Origin: Bacteroidaceae bacterium
GTDB lineage: Bacteria; Bacteroidota; Bacteroidia; Bacteroidales; Bacteroidaceae
Direction: 5' to 3'
Assembly: GCA_017447625.1 (NCBI GenBank)
Contig: JAFSNB010000044.1
Span: 124,001 to 188,000 of the forward strand
Length of the DNA stretch: 64,000 bases
Shown here: positions 18,051 through 28,041 of the stretch, in pieces
Layout of the letters: each line of letters begins with the position of its first letter
How positions within the stretch are numbered: position 1 is the first letter of the stretch
Program-made: the position numbers and the translations under genes
The notes under the pieces: model-generated
What the model was told of the DNA's origin: nothing
What the model saw: the letters and a program-made list of their open reading frames with translations, nothing else
Database searches by the model: none

Positions 18051-20513
18051 TTATTTCTCCAGATGAGTCTTGCCTGAGTTGTGGTCTCCATAATGGCCAT
18101 ACGAACCATAGTGTCCATAGGATCCGTAGTAGGTACCGTACTTGGCATATGAACGATATGAACCGTAACCGTAGTAGAAACCGTACTTCTTCTTCTTCAA
18201 GTTTACGCCGTTCAGTACTAGATTCACCTTCGGCAACTTGCCTTCGGCCTGAGCGCGGTTGATAATGTCGAAGTCAGACTTGGCAGAGTATTCTGAGCGG
18301 CAAACGAAGAGTGTAAGGTCAACGACACGAGCCAACTCGTATGTATCTGACACAAGACCAACGGGCGGGGTGTCAAGGATAATGTAATCGTAGATATCCT
18401 TCAACATCTCGATACCCTTGTCCAGAGCTTCGCGAGTGATAAGCTCACCTGGGTTGGGCGGGATAATACCAGCCGGCATAACATCTAGATTCTCGTTTTC
18501 GACTCCATAGAAAATCTGGTCTTTCAGTGCCTCCAAAGTCGGATTCTCCATTGCAAGGTAAGTTGTGATACCTTTTTTTGATGAAGACAGACCGAACAGC
18601 TGAACGAGACGCGGCTTACGGACGTCAAGACCGATGATAAGCACTTTTTTGCCAAGGAGGGCAAGGCTCATTGCGAGGTTGGTGGCTATGAATGTCTTAC
18701 CTTCACCCGGTACGGTACTGGTGACACAAATAACCTTCTCGCCCGGAGACAGGAGGAAGCGCAGGTTGGTACGCAGGCCGCGGAACACCTCTTCCATGAT
18801 ATTATTGGAGTTCTCGCGCACAACTACTGCACGCTCACCCTCTTCAATGACATTGGAGAGAGGAATATCGGCAACTATGGGGATGTTCGTAATCTTTTCG
18901 ACATCCTCGCGACCCTCAATGCGGAATCTAATCAGCTCAAGGAAGTAGAAGAGGCCGAGAGGTAGTGCAAGACCGAGTATGAGTGCGAAAAGCATGATAA
19001 TACGGCTCTTCGGGCTAACGATGCCTTTGTACAGCGGTTCGTCAATAATACGAGCCTTGGCTGCGGTGGAAGCCAGAGAAATATAGTTTTCTTCACGCTT
19101 CTGAAGAAGGGTAAGATAGAGGCCGGCCTTGATTTCCTGCTGGCGTCCGATGCTGTTCAGCACTCGCTCGCTGGATGGCGTACGAGTAACCTTGCCGGAA
19201 TAGAGGGCATACTGGTCGTCAATGCTCTTCTTCTGGACTCTAAGATCATTTCCGATACCTGCCAACTGCTGCTGGATGGCCTCCCATATGCTTCGAACCT
19301 CATCAGTCATCTGCAAGAGGGCTGGTGACTGCTCAGGTGCGCTGCGAAGCAGACGGCGGCGGGTAAGCACCTTGTCGTTGTAGTCGGCAATTACTTTGTT
19401 AATGGACTGGTTGTTTACACCTATGTTTGCAGGAATAATCTCGTAGCAGTTTGCTGGGTTGGACACGAAATCGGTGAGCAGGTTGACTAGAGAAATCTGT
19501 GTCTGAATTTCCACCTGACGCTTCTGCATCTCTGTGCTTTGTGTCAGCGATTGGCTGGCATTGGTAGGCAGGTTAATGATTTCATTGTCGCGCTTGTATT
19601 TCTCCAATGAAGTCTCGGTGCTGTCCAGCTCCTGACGAATCATATCAATACGCTCATCGATAAACTCCTTGGTCTTGTTGGCCACCTCGTTCTTGTCCTC
19701 GTTAGCGTCGTCATTATATGACTTGATAATCTGTGATAGGTATTCGAGGGCGCGGTCGCGCTGAGTGTCCTCAAGCGTGAGGATGGCAACGGTGGTCATC
19801 TTTGATGAGCGGTTGATAGTCAATGCACGGGCATACATTCGACCCATCATCAGCGGCGGGTAGATCGTGACTGTCATCTCGCGGTCAGGCATATTGATGC
19901 CGGGATTGGGAGCCAGCATGATTGTACCTACCTTCGTATTGATGGTGGCAGGCAGGCTGGAAAGGTCACGTTCCAGAATCTCTCCTTTCGGATTTTCAAT
20001 AGAAGGGAGGGTAATTGCCACGTGTAAGCCTTTTCCCTTGCGGTTAATCTTCATGGGAATTGGCATTTCCAGTTCGGCAAGGTGGCTCTCATCCAAATCT
20101 ACTACGATGGGAGAGTTCTTGTAGAGCTCTACTTCAGTCACACGTCCGGCTATGCTGTAGGTTACATACAACTTGAGTGCAGTAACTGCTTTTGTGGCTA
20201 CGGCTGCGGAACCCAGAATCTCCAACTCGTTGTCAAAACCGTTGGAGTTGGTCATAATTCCCAAGTCGGACAAATCGAAGTTGTTGCCGTATCGGCGCGA
20301 TCGATTATCGTTGTCCTTAATCAGAACTTTCGTTTCTGCGGAAAATACGGGGCGCTGGTAACGTAGATACACATACGCTAAAGCCACGCAAACCAATGTT
20401 GAGAAAATGAACCAATACCAGTTCAGAATCACAATTGACCAGATCTTGCGAAAATCGAAACTGCTTTCGCCTTCACTTTCTTTGATTTTTTCGTTGTCGA
20501 TATACTCGGCCAT
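18051..20513 (-). CDS. Polysaccharide chain-length regulator / BY-kinase (Wzc-like)
   Basis: Inner-membrane protein of 820 residues that controls polymer length and export through tyrosine autophosphorylation. The N-terminal Wzz domain has a transmembrane segment near 28-48 and the second one lies near 505-525. The cytoplasmic kinase domain shows Walker A VPGEGKT (about 598), Walker A' LIIGLDVRKPRL and Walker B YIILDTPPVGLVSD (about 705). The C-terminus is a tyrosine cluster of the YGSYGHYGSYGHYG type, the autophosphorylation tail. It is separated from the main polysaccharide block by about 6 kb but is transcribed in the same direction and likely serves it. Its promoter is divergent from that of rfbA. 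Confidence 0.9.
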   Translation of the reverse strand: MAEYIDNEKIKESEGESSFDFRKIWSIVILNWYWFIFSTLVCVALAYVYLRYQRPVFSAETKVLIKDNDNRSRRYGNNFDLSDLGIMTNSNGFDNELEILGSAAVATKAVTALKLYVTYSIAGRVTEVELYKNSPIVVDLDESHLAELEMPIPMKINRKGKGLHVAITLPSIENPKGEILERDLSSLPATINTKVGTIMLAPNPGINMPDREMTVTIYPPLMMGRMYARALTINRSSKMTTVAILTLEDTQRDRALEYLSQIIKSYNDDANEDKNEVANKTKEFIDERIDMIRQELDSTETSLEKYKRDNEIINLPTNASQSLTQSTEMQKRQVEIQTQISLVNLLTDFVSNPANCYEIIPANIGVNNQSINKVIADYNDKVLTRRRLLRSAPEQSPALLQMTDEVRSIWEAIQQQLAGIGNDLRVQKKSIDDQYALYSGKVTRTPSSERVLNSIGRQQEIKAGLYLTLLQKREENYISLASTAAKARIIDEPLYKGIVSPKSRIIMLFALILGLALPLGLFYFLELIRFRIEGREDVEKITNIPIVADIPLSNVIEEGERAVVVRENSNNIMEEVFRGLRTNLRFLLSPGEKVICVTSTVPGEGKTFIATNLAMSLALLGKKVLIIGLDVRKPRLVQLFGLSSSKKGITTYLAMENPTLEALKDQIFYGVENENLDVMPAGIIPPNPGELITREALDKGIEMLKDIYDYIILDTPPVGLVSDTYELARVVDLTLFVCRSEYSAKSDFDIINRAQAEGKLPKVNLVLNGVNLKKKKYGFYYGYGSYRSYAKYGTYYGSYGHYGSYGHYGDHNSGKTHLEK

Positions 20514-20537
20514 AATCTTTATTTTGAATTTTGCGGC

Positions 20538-20572
20538 GCAAAGTTACGCATTCTTTTTCATTAATAAGCCAA
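20538..20572 (-). promoter_or_regulatory. Promoter of the BY-kinase gene
   Basis: Minus strand: TTGG (20572-20569) and TAACTTTGC (20546-20538), about 22 bp apart, 24 bp before the ATG. Confidence 0.65.
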
Positions 20573-20596
20573 AAAACAGGAAAAAGTTTATATTCT

Positions 20597-20629
20597 TTAG
20601 GCTGTTTCGCAAAAAAACGCTACTTTTGC
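20597..20629 (+). promoter_or_regulatory. rfbA promoter
   Basis: TTTA at 20597 and TACTTTTGC at 20621-20629, 20 bp apart, about 40 bp before the rfbA ATG. Confidence 0.6.
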
Positions 20630-20668
20630 GCCACAAAAGAACATAATAATGCCATTTTTTTACCAGTT

Positions 20669-21574
20669 ATGAAAGGAATAGTCCTTGCAGGAGGCAGTGG
20701 AACTCGCCTGTATCCGATAACCAAAGGTGTGAGCAAACAGATGCTACCCATTTTTGATAAGCCGATGATATACTATCCCATTTCCGTGCTTATGATTGCC
20801 GGTATCCGGGAAATCCTGATTATCTCCACACCGCAGGATTTGCCTGCTTTCCGCCGTCTTTTAGGTGACGGTTCGGACTTCGGTGTAAAGTTCGAGTATG
20901 CAGAGCAGCCCTCACCCGATGGACTGGCTCAAGCCTTTCTTATAGGTGAAGAGTTTGTTGGTGATGATTCTGTATGCCTTGTACTTGGTGACAACATTTT
21001 CCATGGTGCTGGTCTGACGGAAAAACTGAAAAATGCAGTAAAGGCAGCAGAACAGGAGAATAAGGCCACGGTATTCGGCTATTGGGTGAGCGATCCGGAA
21101 CGTTACGGAGTGGCAGAATTTGACAAAAACGGCAACTGCCTCAGCATCGAGGAGAAACCCGAACATCCCCGCAGCAATTATGCAGTTGTCGGCCTTTATT
21201 TTTATCCAAACAAGGTCGTAAGTGTGGCGCACACTATCAAGCCTTCGGCTCGTGGTGAATTGGAGATAACCACTGTAAATCAGCGTTTTCTGGCAGACGG
21301 CGAGTTGAAGGTGCAGACCCTTGGTCGAGGCTTCGCATGGCTTGATACCGGCACTCATGATTCTCTGTCTGAGGCTTCAACATTCATTGAAGTCATAGAG
21401 AAGCGCCAGGGGCTTAAAATCGCATGTCTCGAAGGAATCGCTTACCGCAAAGGATGGATTGACGAGGAGAAAATGCGCCAGTTGGCTCAGCCGATGCTTA
21501 AAAACCAGTATGGGCAATATCTTCTTAAGGTGATAGACGAACTGAAGGAGCCGACCCCGTCAACCCTTGATTAA
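20669..21574 (+). CDS. rfbA: Glucose-1-phosphate thymidylyltransferase
   Basis: Makes dTDP-glucose from dTTP and glucose-1-phosphate, the first step to dTDP-rhamnose and related sugars. 301 residues from ATG 20669: [20 protein letters not shown] holds the nucleotide-binding GGSGTRL; then [21 protein letters not shown], and C-terminal [13 protein letters not shown]. The frame is open further upstream, but those codons overlap the promoter, so the internal ATG is right. RfbB, C and D are not in the window. It is placed beside the BY-kinase, consistent with polysaccharide assembly. Confidence 0.94.
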   Translation: MKGIVLAGGSGTRLYPITKGVSKQMLPIFDKPMIYYPISVLMIAGIREILIISTPQDLPAFRRLLGDGSDFGVKFEYAEQPSPDGLAQAFLIGEEFVGDDSVCLVLGDNIFHGAGLTEKLKNAVKAAEQENKATVFGYWVSDPERYGVAEFDKNGNCLSIEEKPEHPRSNYAVVGLYFYPNKVVSVAHTIKPSARGELEITTVNQRFLADGELKVQTLGRGFAWLDTGTHDSLSEASTFIEVIEKRQGLKIACLEGIAYRKGWIDEEKMRQLAQPMLKNQYGQYLLKVIDELKEPTPSTLD

Positions 21575-21628
21575 GGAAGTCGTATAAGCAATATAAATAA
21601 ATCAGTTTTATACATTAATATATTAATA

Positions 21629-22258
21629 ATGTCTTTTTTTAGTAATCTTTTCGGACGAAAGACGACCGAAACGAAAGAAAAAGTTGGGGGAATGGAGGAT
21701 TTTATGACCCTCATCCGAGTATATTATCAGGCCAGCATAGCTAATCAGGTCGGTATTACGAACCTTGCCGCTCTTCCAGATTTGCGTGTATTCAAGCAGA
21801 CTCTGAAGGTCCCGACTCTCAACAACCGCCTCGGACTGGGCGAAAAGAAACGCTGCGGCAAGATGTTGACAGAGATGTACGGTGTCAGCGAAGAATTCTG
21901 CAAGGAAATTGATGCCAGCATTAAGAAACGTGTACACAAATTGCAGGACGTTCAGCCTTATTTGCTCCAGTTCCAGAGTTTCACTCAGGAGCTGATGATG
22001 CTGATGGGTAATCTTATGCAATGGAAATTCCGTTTGCCTTCGTTCATGCGTTCCGTTTTGCGATCGATGACTGAGAAGACGGTTCACGACATCTTAACCA
22101 AGAACGAATGGAAAGACGACAATGTGCGTCGTAGTTGTGCTACAGTACGCAAGATGCAGCAGGCGCTCGGTTACAGCGAATCTTGGATGACAGAGTTCAC
22201 TCAGACCGTCGTGATGCTTGCAAAGAAGGAAAAACGTCCCAATGTTGACGATAAATAA
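21629..22258 (+). CDS. Conserved hypothetical protein
   Basis: 209 residues, no signal peptide or membrane segment, mainly helical. Near the N-terminus it reads MSFFSNLFGRKTTETKEK, with a central YLLQFQSFTQELMMLMGNLMQWK. No family recognised. It follows rfbA by 54 bp and may be cotranscribed; a small hairpin (TGTAG-gctg-CTACA, about 22275) lies after its stop. Confidence 0.6.
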   Translation: MSFFSNLFGRKTTETKEKVGGMEDFMTLIRVYYQASIANQVGITNLAALPDLRVFKQTLKVPTLNNRLGLGEKKRCGKMLTEMYGVSEEFCKEIDASIKKRVHKLQDVQPYLLQFQSFTQELMMLMGNLMQWKFRLPSFMRSVLRSMTEKTVHDILTKNEWKDDNVRRSCATVRKMQQALGYSESWMTEFTQTVVMLAKKEKRPNVDDK

Positions 22259-22353
22259 CCTTCAAAAGGGCTAATGTAGGCTGCTACAATGTAAAAAAAA
22301 CAAAAAAAACAGAAAGAAAGTGGCTTAAATGGGATTCAGATGGTATATTTTAC

Positions 22354-22361
22354 TACCTTTG
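22354..22361 (+). promoter_or_regulatory. -7 box upstream of the coiled-coil/zapA unit
   Basis: TACCTTTG lies 29 bp before the ATG at 22391. No good -33 box is visible. Confidence 0.45.
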
Positions 22362-22390
22362 TACCCAAGTAAGCATATAATAGGCACTCA

Positions 22391-22693
22391 ATGACCGCAG
22401 ACGAAGATAAAATAATACGAAATCTGCAAACGCAAACCAGGCAGCTCATACTCCGATATCAGCAAGTGAAGAAGGAGAATGAAGACTTGCTTGCTCAGTT
22501 CGTTAGAAAGGACGATGAGCTAAAGGAAGCGCAGCAGAACTATCGTAGGCTGAGTGCTGAATACGCCAATCTGAAAATGGCTAAGATGCTGGAAGTAGGT
22601 GATGGAGACATCGCTCTTGCAAAACAGCGAATGGCCAAATTGGTGCGAGACGTAGATAAATGTATTGCCCTCCTGAAAGGGCTTAACCAATAA
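22391..22693 (+). CDS. Small coiled-coil protein upstream of zapA
   Basis: 100 residues, almost entirely a predicted coiled coil (LQTQTRQLILRYQQVKKENE, then AQQNYRRLSAEYANLKMAK). It precedes zapA by 15 bp. ZapA partners with coiled-coil proteins such as ZapB in other bacteria, so a divisome role is a reasonable inference, but homology to ZapB is not shown. Confidence 0.65.
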   Translation: MTADEDKIIRNLQTQTRQLILRYQQVKKENEDLLAQFVRKDDELKEAQQNYRRLSAEYANLKMAKMLEVGDGDIALAKQRMAKLVRDVDKCIALLKGLNQ

Positions 22694-22708
22694 GCAATCT
22701 GCCTGAAT

Positions 22709-22999
22709 ATGGAAATCAGCGATACATTTCAAATAACTCTGAAAGTGGGCACAACAACCTTTCCCATCACCATACGAAGGGACGAGGAACTGTACTACCG
22801 CAATGCGGAGAAGCTCATAAACCAGAAGTTCAGCTATTATGCTAACCACTATCCACGTCAGGAGAACGAGACATACCTGATGATGGCAACACTTGACATA
22901 GCTGTAACCCTCCAGAAGGCGGAGGCTACCGGCAACCTCAAACCCGTTATGGGCATACTCGAGGAACTTGTCACCGAGGTGGAAGGCGCACTAAAATAA
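22709..22999 (+). CDS. zapA: Cell division protein ZapA
   Basis: 96 residues, the usual ZapA length. ZapA bundles FtsZ filaments at midcell. The N-terminal beta part (TFQITLKVGTTTFPITIRRDEE) is followed by YYRNAEKLINQKFSYYAN and a C-terminal helix (YLMMATLDIAVTLQKAEA). It lies between the small coiled-coil gene and rny, a gene order common in Bacteroidales. Confidence 0.85.
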   Translation: MEISDTFQITLKVGTTTFPITIRRDEELYYRNAEKLINQKFSYYANHYPRQENETYLMMATLDIAVTLQKAEATGNLKPVMGILEELVTEVEGALK

Positions 23000-23107
23000 C
23001 TCCTCTACGCCAATCTTTTCGCACCATCGGCACTCATCTCACCTGTGAGGGTGGGGATAAGAGCGTTCGTATGGTGCTTTAATTTTATATATATAATTTT
23101 ATTCAAA
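23000..23107 (+). ncRNA. Possible structured leader between zapA and rny
   Basis: A GCACCAT (about 23025) and ATGGTGC (about 23072) pair could close a stem around an inner stem TCTCACC/GGTGGGG, followed by a U-rich run. The structure could be an attenuator or RNase Y leader. Not matched to a known RNA family. Confidence 0.3.
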
Positions 23108-24667
23108 ATGACGACAATTGGATTGATAATTACCATTTCATCTGTTGTAATCGCGCTCGCGATGGTCATCTATCAGGTGGTCTGGTATCGGCACACCAAG
23201 CCAAACAAAATCAAGGAATTGCACGAAGAAGCCCAAAAGGAGGCTGAAGTGCTTAAACAGAAGAAACTGCTCGAAGTGAAGGAGAAGTTCCTGAACAAGA
23301 AGGCAGAACTGGAAAAGGAGGTTCAGCAGCGCAACCAGCAGATTCAGCAGAGCGAGAACCGTCTGAAACAGCGCGAGATAAGTCTCAACCAGCGTCAGGA
23401 TGAGTTGAATCGTCGCAAGGCAGAGACCGACAGCGAGCGTCACCGTCTGGAGCAGCAGGCAGCCCTGTTGACTAAACGTGAAGAGGCCATCGCTCAGCGT
23501 GAAGAGAGCCTTATCGAGCAAGAGCGCACCCAGCTGGAGAAGATAAGCGGACTCAGTGCTGAGGAAGCCAAGGAGCGCCTCGTGGAAAGCCTTAAAGAAG
23601 AGGCCAAGACAGCAGCAGCTTCATATATTAATGAAATAATGGATGAGGCTAAGATAAACGCCAACAAAGAGGCCAAGCGTATCGTTGTTCAGACCATCCA
23701 GCGTGTAGCTACCGAAACTGCCGTGGAGAACAGCGTCACCGTTTTCCATATCGAGAATGATGAAGTCAAAGGACGCATTATCGGACGTGAAGGCCGCAAT
23801 ATACGTGCTCTCGAAGCCGCAACTGGCGTTGAAATAGTTGTGGATGACACTCCAGAGGCTATCGTAATCAGTGCCTTCGACCCCATTCGCCGTGAGATCT
23901 GCCGTCTGGCTTTGCACCAGCTTGTTGCCGACGGCCGCATACATCCCGCACGTATTGAGGAGGTCGTTGCAAAGGTTAAGAAGCAGATAGACGAAGAGGT
24001 GATAGAGACTGGAAAGCGCACGGCTATAGACCTCGGTATCCATGGCTTGCATCCCGAACTGATCCGTATTGTCGGTAAAATGAAATACCGCTCCAGTTAT
24101 GGACAGAACCTGTTGCAGCATGCACGCGAGACAGCAAACCTCTGTGCTGTGATGGCAGCGGAACTTGGTCTGAACGTCAAGAAAGCCAAACGTGCCGGTC
24201 TGCTCCACGATATAGGTAAGGTGCCTGATGAGGAACCCGAATTGCCACACGCACTCTATGGAGCCAAACTGGCCGAGAAATACAAGGAGAAACCAGATAT
24301 CTGCAATGCAATCGGCGCTCACCATGATGAGATGGAGATGGATACCATCATCGCTCCTATAGTTCAGGTCTGCGATGCCATAAGCGGCGCACGTCCTGGT
24401 GCCCGTCGCGAAATCGTTGAGGCATATATCAAGCGCCTGAAGGATCTTGAGAACATTGCAATGAGCTATCCAGGCGTAACCAAGACATACGCAATCCAGG
24501 CAGGCCGCGAGCTTCGTGTGATTGTCGGTGCAGACAAGATTGACGACAAGCAGACCGAGAGTCTCAGCGCAGAGATAGCCAAGAAGATTCAGGATGAAAT
24601 GACCTATCCTGGTCAGGTAAAGATTACCGTAATCCGCGAAGTTCGCTCCGTGAACTACGCAAAGTAA
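23108..24667 (+). CDS. rny: Ribonuclease Y
   Basis: Membrane-anchored endoribonuclease that starts mRNA decay, 519 residues from ATG 23108. Order: N-terminal transmembrane helix ([19 protein letters not shown]), long coiled coil (about 35-190), KH domain (about 211-260, [17 protein letters not shown]), HD domain (about 335-430) with [18 protein letters not shown] and [10 protein letters not shown]. An in-frame upstream start at 23045 would add residues encoded by the structured leader and place codons before the membrane anchor, so 23108 is preferred. Confidence 0.94.
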   Translation: MTTIGLIITISSVVIALAMVIYQVVWYRHTKPNKIKELHEEAQKEAEVLKQKKLLEVKEKFLNKKAELEKEVQQRNQQIQQSENRLKQREISLNQRQDELNRRKAETDSERHRLEQQAALLTKREEAIAQREESLIEQERTQLEKISGLSAEEAKERLVESLKEEAKTAAASYINEIMDEAKINANKEAKRIVVQTIQRVATETAVENSVTVFHIENDEVKGRIIGREGRNIRALEAATGVEIVVDDTPEAIVISAFDPIRREICRLALHQLVADGRIHPARIEEVVAKVKKQIDEEVIETGKRTAIDLGIHGLHPELIRIVGKMKYRSSYGQNLLQHARETANLCAVMAAELGLNVKKAKRAGLLHDIGKVPDEEPELPHALYGAKLAEKYKEKPDICNAIGAHHDEMEMDTIIAPIVQVCDAISGARPGARREIVEAYIKRLKDLENIAMSYPGVTKTYAIQAGRELRVIVGADKIDDKQTESLSAEIAKKIQDEMTYPGQVKITVIREVRSVNYAK

Positions 24668-24745
24668 CTTAACGAATTTGACGAATTAAACGAATAATAT
24701 ATTCGTAACTCAAGTTCCAGGAATCGAATTGTTCGAACAAAAAGT

Positions 24746-24785
24746 AAGAGGCTTTGTCAACATAGACATAGCCTCTTTTCTTATT
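24746..24785 (+). terminator. Rho-independent terminator of rny
   Basis: AAGAGGCT-t-TGTC-aacata-GACA-t-AGCCTCTT followed by TTCTTATTT. Confidence 0.75.
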
Positions 24786-24840
24786 TAAATGTAAATATCT
24801 GGAGACTTGAAGAAATAGGTACCGTCCCAATAACTTCCTT

Positions 24841-25932
24841 TTAACTTCCAGATTTATGTTGTCTGATTGCTCGCAATATTAGGAAGAATGTGGCAAATAT
24901 GGCTATGTTAATGAAGAAGATGCTCGTTAGTCCAATACCAACAGAGCCAAGCCCAATGTTTACCAACAGGAAAAACAGCATCAGCAAAAGGATTGTAGCC
25001 AGTGATGCACGCATTGATAAGCCAGAACTCATTAACACATGGTGAATATGGCGCTTATCCGCCACAAAAACAGATTGCCCGTTCAATAGACGGGTAAAGA
25101 ATACGCGGACCAAGTCAAAGACAGGAACGATAAACAAGGAATAGGGAACGAGCAGGGGGTTGCCAATGAAGTAAATGTCCTTGTCACAAATCAAAATAGT
25201 CTTTATAGCTAAATAAGATAGAATGTAGCCTAGTATCAGACTTCCCGCGTCTCCCATAAATATCTTATAACCGCGCTCTCGTCCAAAAACATTGAAGCAG
25301 AAGAACACCAGCACAGAACCCAATAGGGCGGACGAGATTGTCATGAAGAATATGGAATGTAAGTCCTGGAATATCAGGATGAAGACTATAAGACAGACAC
25401 ACGCAATACCAGAGGCTAATCCGTCGATTCCATCTATAAGATTCAGAGAATTAACTATTGTGAGAATAACAAGAACTGTTATAGGGAAACCCACCCACAG
25501 AGACAGCTCGTAAAAGCCAAAAAGACCGTGGACATTATTTATCATCAGGCTGCAAAACGGTAGCAGGATTGAGCAGCAAAGCATGAAGAAGAACTTTGTT
25601 ATTGCCGGGAGGTTCAGCAAATCATCCAACAGTCCAATCAGATAAATCACAACCGAGCCCAGAATCATTAACACCGCTGAATATGTGAACTGAGGCAGCG
25701 ACTGTGTCTGGTTATAATAGATAAGGGTGGTAACTGTTGTTCCTAAGGCCATAGTAGGCAGAAACGCCAAACCTCCAAGTCGAGGGATTGCTTTCTGATG
25801 AACCTTGCGGTGATTGGGCTGGTCGTAGAAATTGTATTTTCTACAAAAGGCAATAATAATAGGTATAAGCACGCCTGTGCAGGCTGCACTTATGAGGAAA
25901 GATATTATTATGTATATTATATACGAGGTCAT
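24841..25932 (-). CDS. WecA-like undecaprenyl-phosphate sugar-phosphate transferase
   Basis: Polytopic membrane enzyme of 363 residues (glycosyltransferase family 4, MraY/WecA). It transfers a sugar-phosphate, usually GlcNAc-1-P, from UDP-sugar to undecaprenyl phosphate. Motifs: HRKVHQKAIPRLGGLAF, LIGLLDDLLNLP with the Asp pair, NSLNLIDGIDGLASG, FMGDAGSLILGY, and the cytoplasmic HIHH (HRHIHH-type KRHIHHVLM). It is not MraY because it lies outside any mur cluster. A second initiating enzyme of a different family is at 40593. It lies downstream of glf in the same direction. Confidence 0.87.
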   Translation of the reverse strand: MTSYIIYIIISFLISAACTGVLIPIIIAFCRKYNFYDQPNHRKVHQKAIPRLGGLAFLPTMALGTTVTTLIYYNQTQSLPQFTYSAVLMILGSVVIYLIGLLDDLLNLPAITKFFFMLCCSILLPFCSLMINNVHGLFGFYELSLWVGFPITVLVILTIVNSLNLIDGIDGLASGIACVCLIVFILIFQDLHSIFFMTISSALLGSVLVFFCFNVFGRERGYKIFMGDAGSLILGYILSYLAIKTILICDKDIYFIGNPLLVPYSLFIVPVFDLVRVFFTRLLNGQSVFVADKRHIHHVLMSSGLSMRASLATILLLMLFFLLVNIGLGSVGIGLTSIFFINIAIFATFFLILRAIRQHKSGS

Positions 25933-25982
25933 GGTATTGCAGAATGCTCTTTACTCTTATAACGTCTGAATATAGGCTTTTA

Positions 25983-27149
25983 TTATAGTGAGTCTGCAAA
26001 ATCTGTCATATTCATAACCTTTTCGATTATCGGTGCCATGTCGTAGTATTTGTATTCGGCCAACCGCCCGCCGAAAATGACATTTTTCTCCGCCATTGTC
26101 AACTGCTGATAGCTGGCATATATCTGGCTGTTACGCAAGTCGTTGACAGGATAATACGGTTCCAATCCTTCTTCCCACTCGACGCTGTACTCGCGTGAGA
26201 TGACTGTATGCGGGCAGGCATCCACCTGCGGGCCGAACATATCAAAGTGCTTATGTTCGATAATCCGGGTATAGGGTACCTCTCTGGCTGTATAGTTTAC
26301 AACCGCGTTACCCTGGTAGTTCGCGATTGGCAGGTCCTCGGTTTCGAAGCGTACGGTGCGGTAGTCCAGCTTGCCGCAACGATAGTCGAAATACTCGTCA
26401 ATTCGTCCGGTGAACACAACTTTGTCGAACGACATTCCCAGAATGTTAAATGACGATCCGGTTTTCTGCCGTTCAGCGAAGAAATCCACTCCGGTACGTG
26501 TCTCCACGCCGCTTAGAAGACCGTCTATGAGCTTGTTGTATCCGCCTATGGGCACGCCTTGGAATGTGTCGTTGAAATAGTTGTTGTCAAAGACAAAGCG
26601 TACAGGCAGTCGGCGAATGATAAATGCGGGCAGTTCGTTGCATGGACGTCCCCATTGCTTCTCTGTGTAGCCTTTGATCAGACGTTCATAAATATCCTTG
26701 CCGATAAGGACCAAGGCCTGTTCTTCAAGGTTACGAGGTTCTTTCACTCCCTCGGCCTGCATCCGCCCTAAAGCCTCGCTTCGCTGCTCCTCCAGTTTCT
26801 TCATAGCCTCTTCAGGCGTGGTGACGCCCCACATCTGGTAGAACGTGTTCATGTTGAACGGCAGATTGTACAGCTTCCCTTGATAATTGGCCAGCGGGGA
26901 GTTGGTATAGCGGTTAAACGGTACGATACTGTTTACCAACCTCCAGACGTCGGCGTTGTTGGTGTGAAAGATATGTGGGCCATATTTATGTACCTGAATA
27001 CCATCCCTTTCCTCACAGTATATATTGCCTCCGAGGTGATTACGACGGTCTATGACAAGACACCTCTTGCCAGCCTGCTTTGCTTTATAGGCGAAAGTGG
27101 AGCCAAAGAGCCCAGCCCCAACAATCAGATAGTCGAAATGATTATTCAT
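25983..27149 (-). CDS. glf: UDP-galactopyranose mutase
   Basis: Flavoenzyme that converts UDP-galactopyranose to UDP-galactofuranose. 388 residues, standard length. The FAD-binding motif YLIVGAGLFGSTFAYKAK is N-terminal; RNHLGGNIYCEERDGIQVHKYGPHIFHTN is split over the conserved GPHIFHT region; then KGYTEKQWGRP and the C-terminal GGRLAEYKYYDM. It implies galactofuranose in the surface polysaccharide. Followed by the WecA-like gene 50 bp downstream. Confidence 0.95.
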   Translation of the reverse strand: MNNHFDYLIVGAGLFGSTFAYKAKQAGKRCLVIDRRNHLGGNIYCEERDGIQVHKYGPHIFHTNNADVWRLVNSIVPFNRYTNSPLANYQGKLYNLPFNMNTFYQMWGVTTPEEAMKKLEEQRSEALGRMQAEGVKEPRNLEEQALVLIGKDIYERLIKGYTEKQWGRPCNELPAFIIRRLPVRFVFDNNYFNDTFQGVPIGGYNKLIDGLLSGVETRTGVDFFAERQKTGSSFNILGMSFDKVVFTGRIDEYFDYRCGKLDYRTVRFETEDLPIANYQGNAVVNYTAREVPYTRIIEHKHFDMFGPQVDACPHTVISREYSVEWEEGLEPYYPVNDLRNSQIYASYQQLTMAEKNVIFGGRLAEYKYYDMAPIIEKVMNMTDFADSL

Positions 27150-27210
27150 AGCAGATTATTTACTATTTAAACGGAAAAACACGCGATATATTGCAAAAAA
27201 AAGTACTTTA

Positions 27211-27243
27211 TTTGAGTGATTAAATAAAAATGATTACCTTTGC
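27211..27243 (+). promoter_or_regulatory. Promoter of the plus-strand glycosyltransferase
   Basis: TTTG at 27211 and TACCTTTGC at 27235-27243 with 20 bp between, 24 bp before the ATG. Confidence 0.7.
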
Positions 27244-27267
27244 AGCAAATTACACATAAACTATACT

Positions 27268-28038
27268 ATGACCGAAGGATTAGTATCTATAATTACACCG
27301 ATGTATAAGGGCGCCGAATTTGTGGGTGAAACCATAGAAACGGTGATAGCCCAGACATATAAAAATTGGGAGATGATAATTGTTGATGACTGTTCACCTG
27401 ACGATGGCGCAGGCATCCGCGTGGTTGAGAGCTATGCACAACGTGACCCTCGTATTCACCTCATTGCCAGCAAAGTAAACAAAGGCTCGTCGGGTGCAAG
27501 AAACATAGCGTTGGAAGCTGCTGAAGGTCAATATATTTCATTTTTGGATTCTGACGACCTCTGGACCCCGCAGTTCTTGGAGAAGCAGTTGGCTTTCATG
27601 CGTGAAAAAGATGCAGCTATGGTGTTCTCTTCGTATCGCCGCATTGATGAACATACGAAAAAAGAGGTGCTACGCCCCTTTATTGTTCCGGACGAAGTGA
27701 CATACAAGAGCATGCTGAAGACGTGTGACATATTCCCCTCTACAGCTATCTACGACTTGAAGAAGACCGATAAGATCTATTTCAATGAGGCTATGGGCAG
27801 CCTTCGTGACGATTATGTCTATTGGCTTCACATGCTGAAAGCCATCAAGGTGGGTCACGGCAACAAGGAGATACTTGTCGATTACCGTATGCGCAAGGGA
27901 TCTCTGACGGCGGACAAGAAAAAGGTGGTCTATCCCCAGTGGCGTGTGCTTCGTGATGTGGAGGGGCTGCCTCTGCACACCTGTATTTACAACATTTGCT
28001 GCTGGTTCGTTATTTCCTATCTGAAATACAGGAAGTAA
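27268..28038 (+). CDS. Glycosyltransferase family 2
   Basis: 256 residues, GT-A fold. LVSIITPMYKGAEFVGETI begins the nucleotide-sugar domain; IIVDDCSPDDG and FLDSDDLW are the acidic metal-binding motifs. Adds a sugar during polysaccharide repeat synthesis; donor and acceptor unknown. It is the only plus-strand gene inside the polysaccharide locus, has its own promoter, and ends 3 bp from the stop of the convergent glycosyltransferase. Confidence 0.88.
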   Translation: MTEGLVSIITPMYKGAEFVGETIETVIAQTYKNWEMIIVDDCSPDDGAGIRVVESYAQRDPRIHLIASKVNKGSSGARNIALEAAEGQYISFLDSDDLWTPQFLEKQLAFMREKDAAMVFSSYRRIDEHTKKEVLRPFIVPDEVTYKSMLKTCDIFPSTAIYDLKKTDKIYFNEAMGSLRDDYVYWLHMLKAIKVGHGNKEILVDYRMRKGSLTADKKKVVYPQWRVLRDVEGLPLHTCIYNICCWFVISYLKYRK

Positions 28039-28041
28039 GGG

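Noticed and set aside
20531-20668. N-terminal extension of RfbA
   Set aside because: The extension overlaps the promoter and the conserved family start is [16 protein letters not shown] at 20669.
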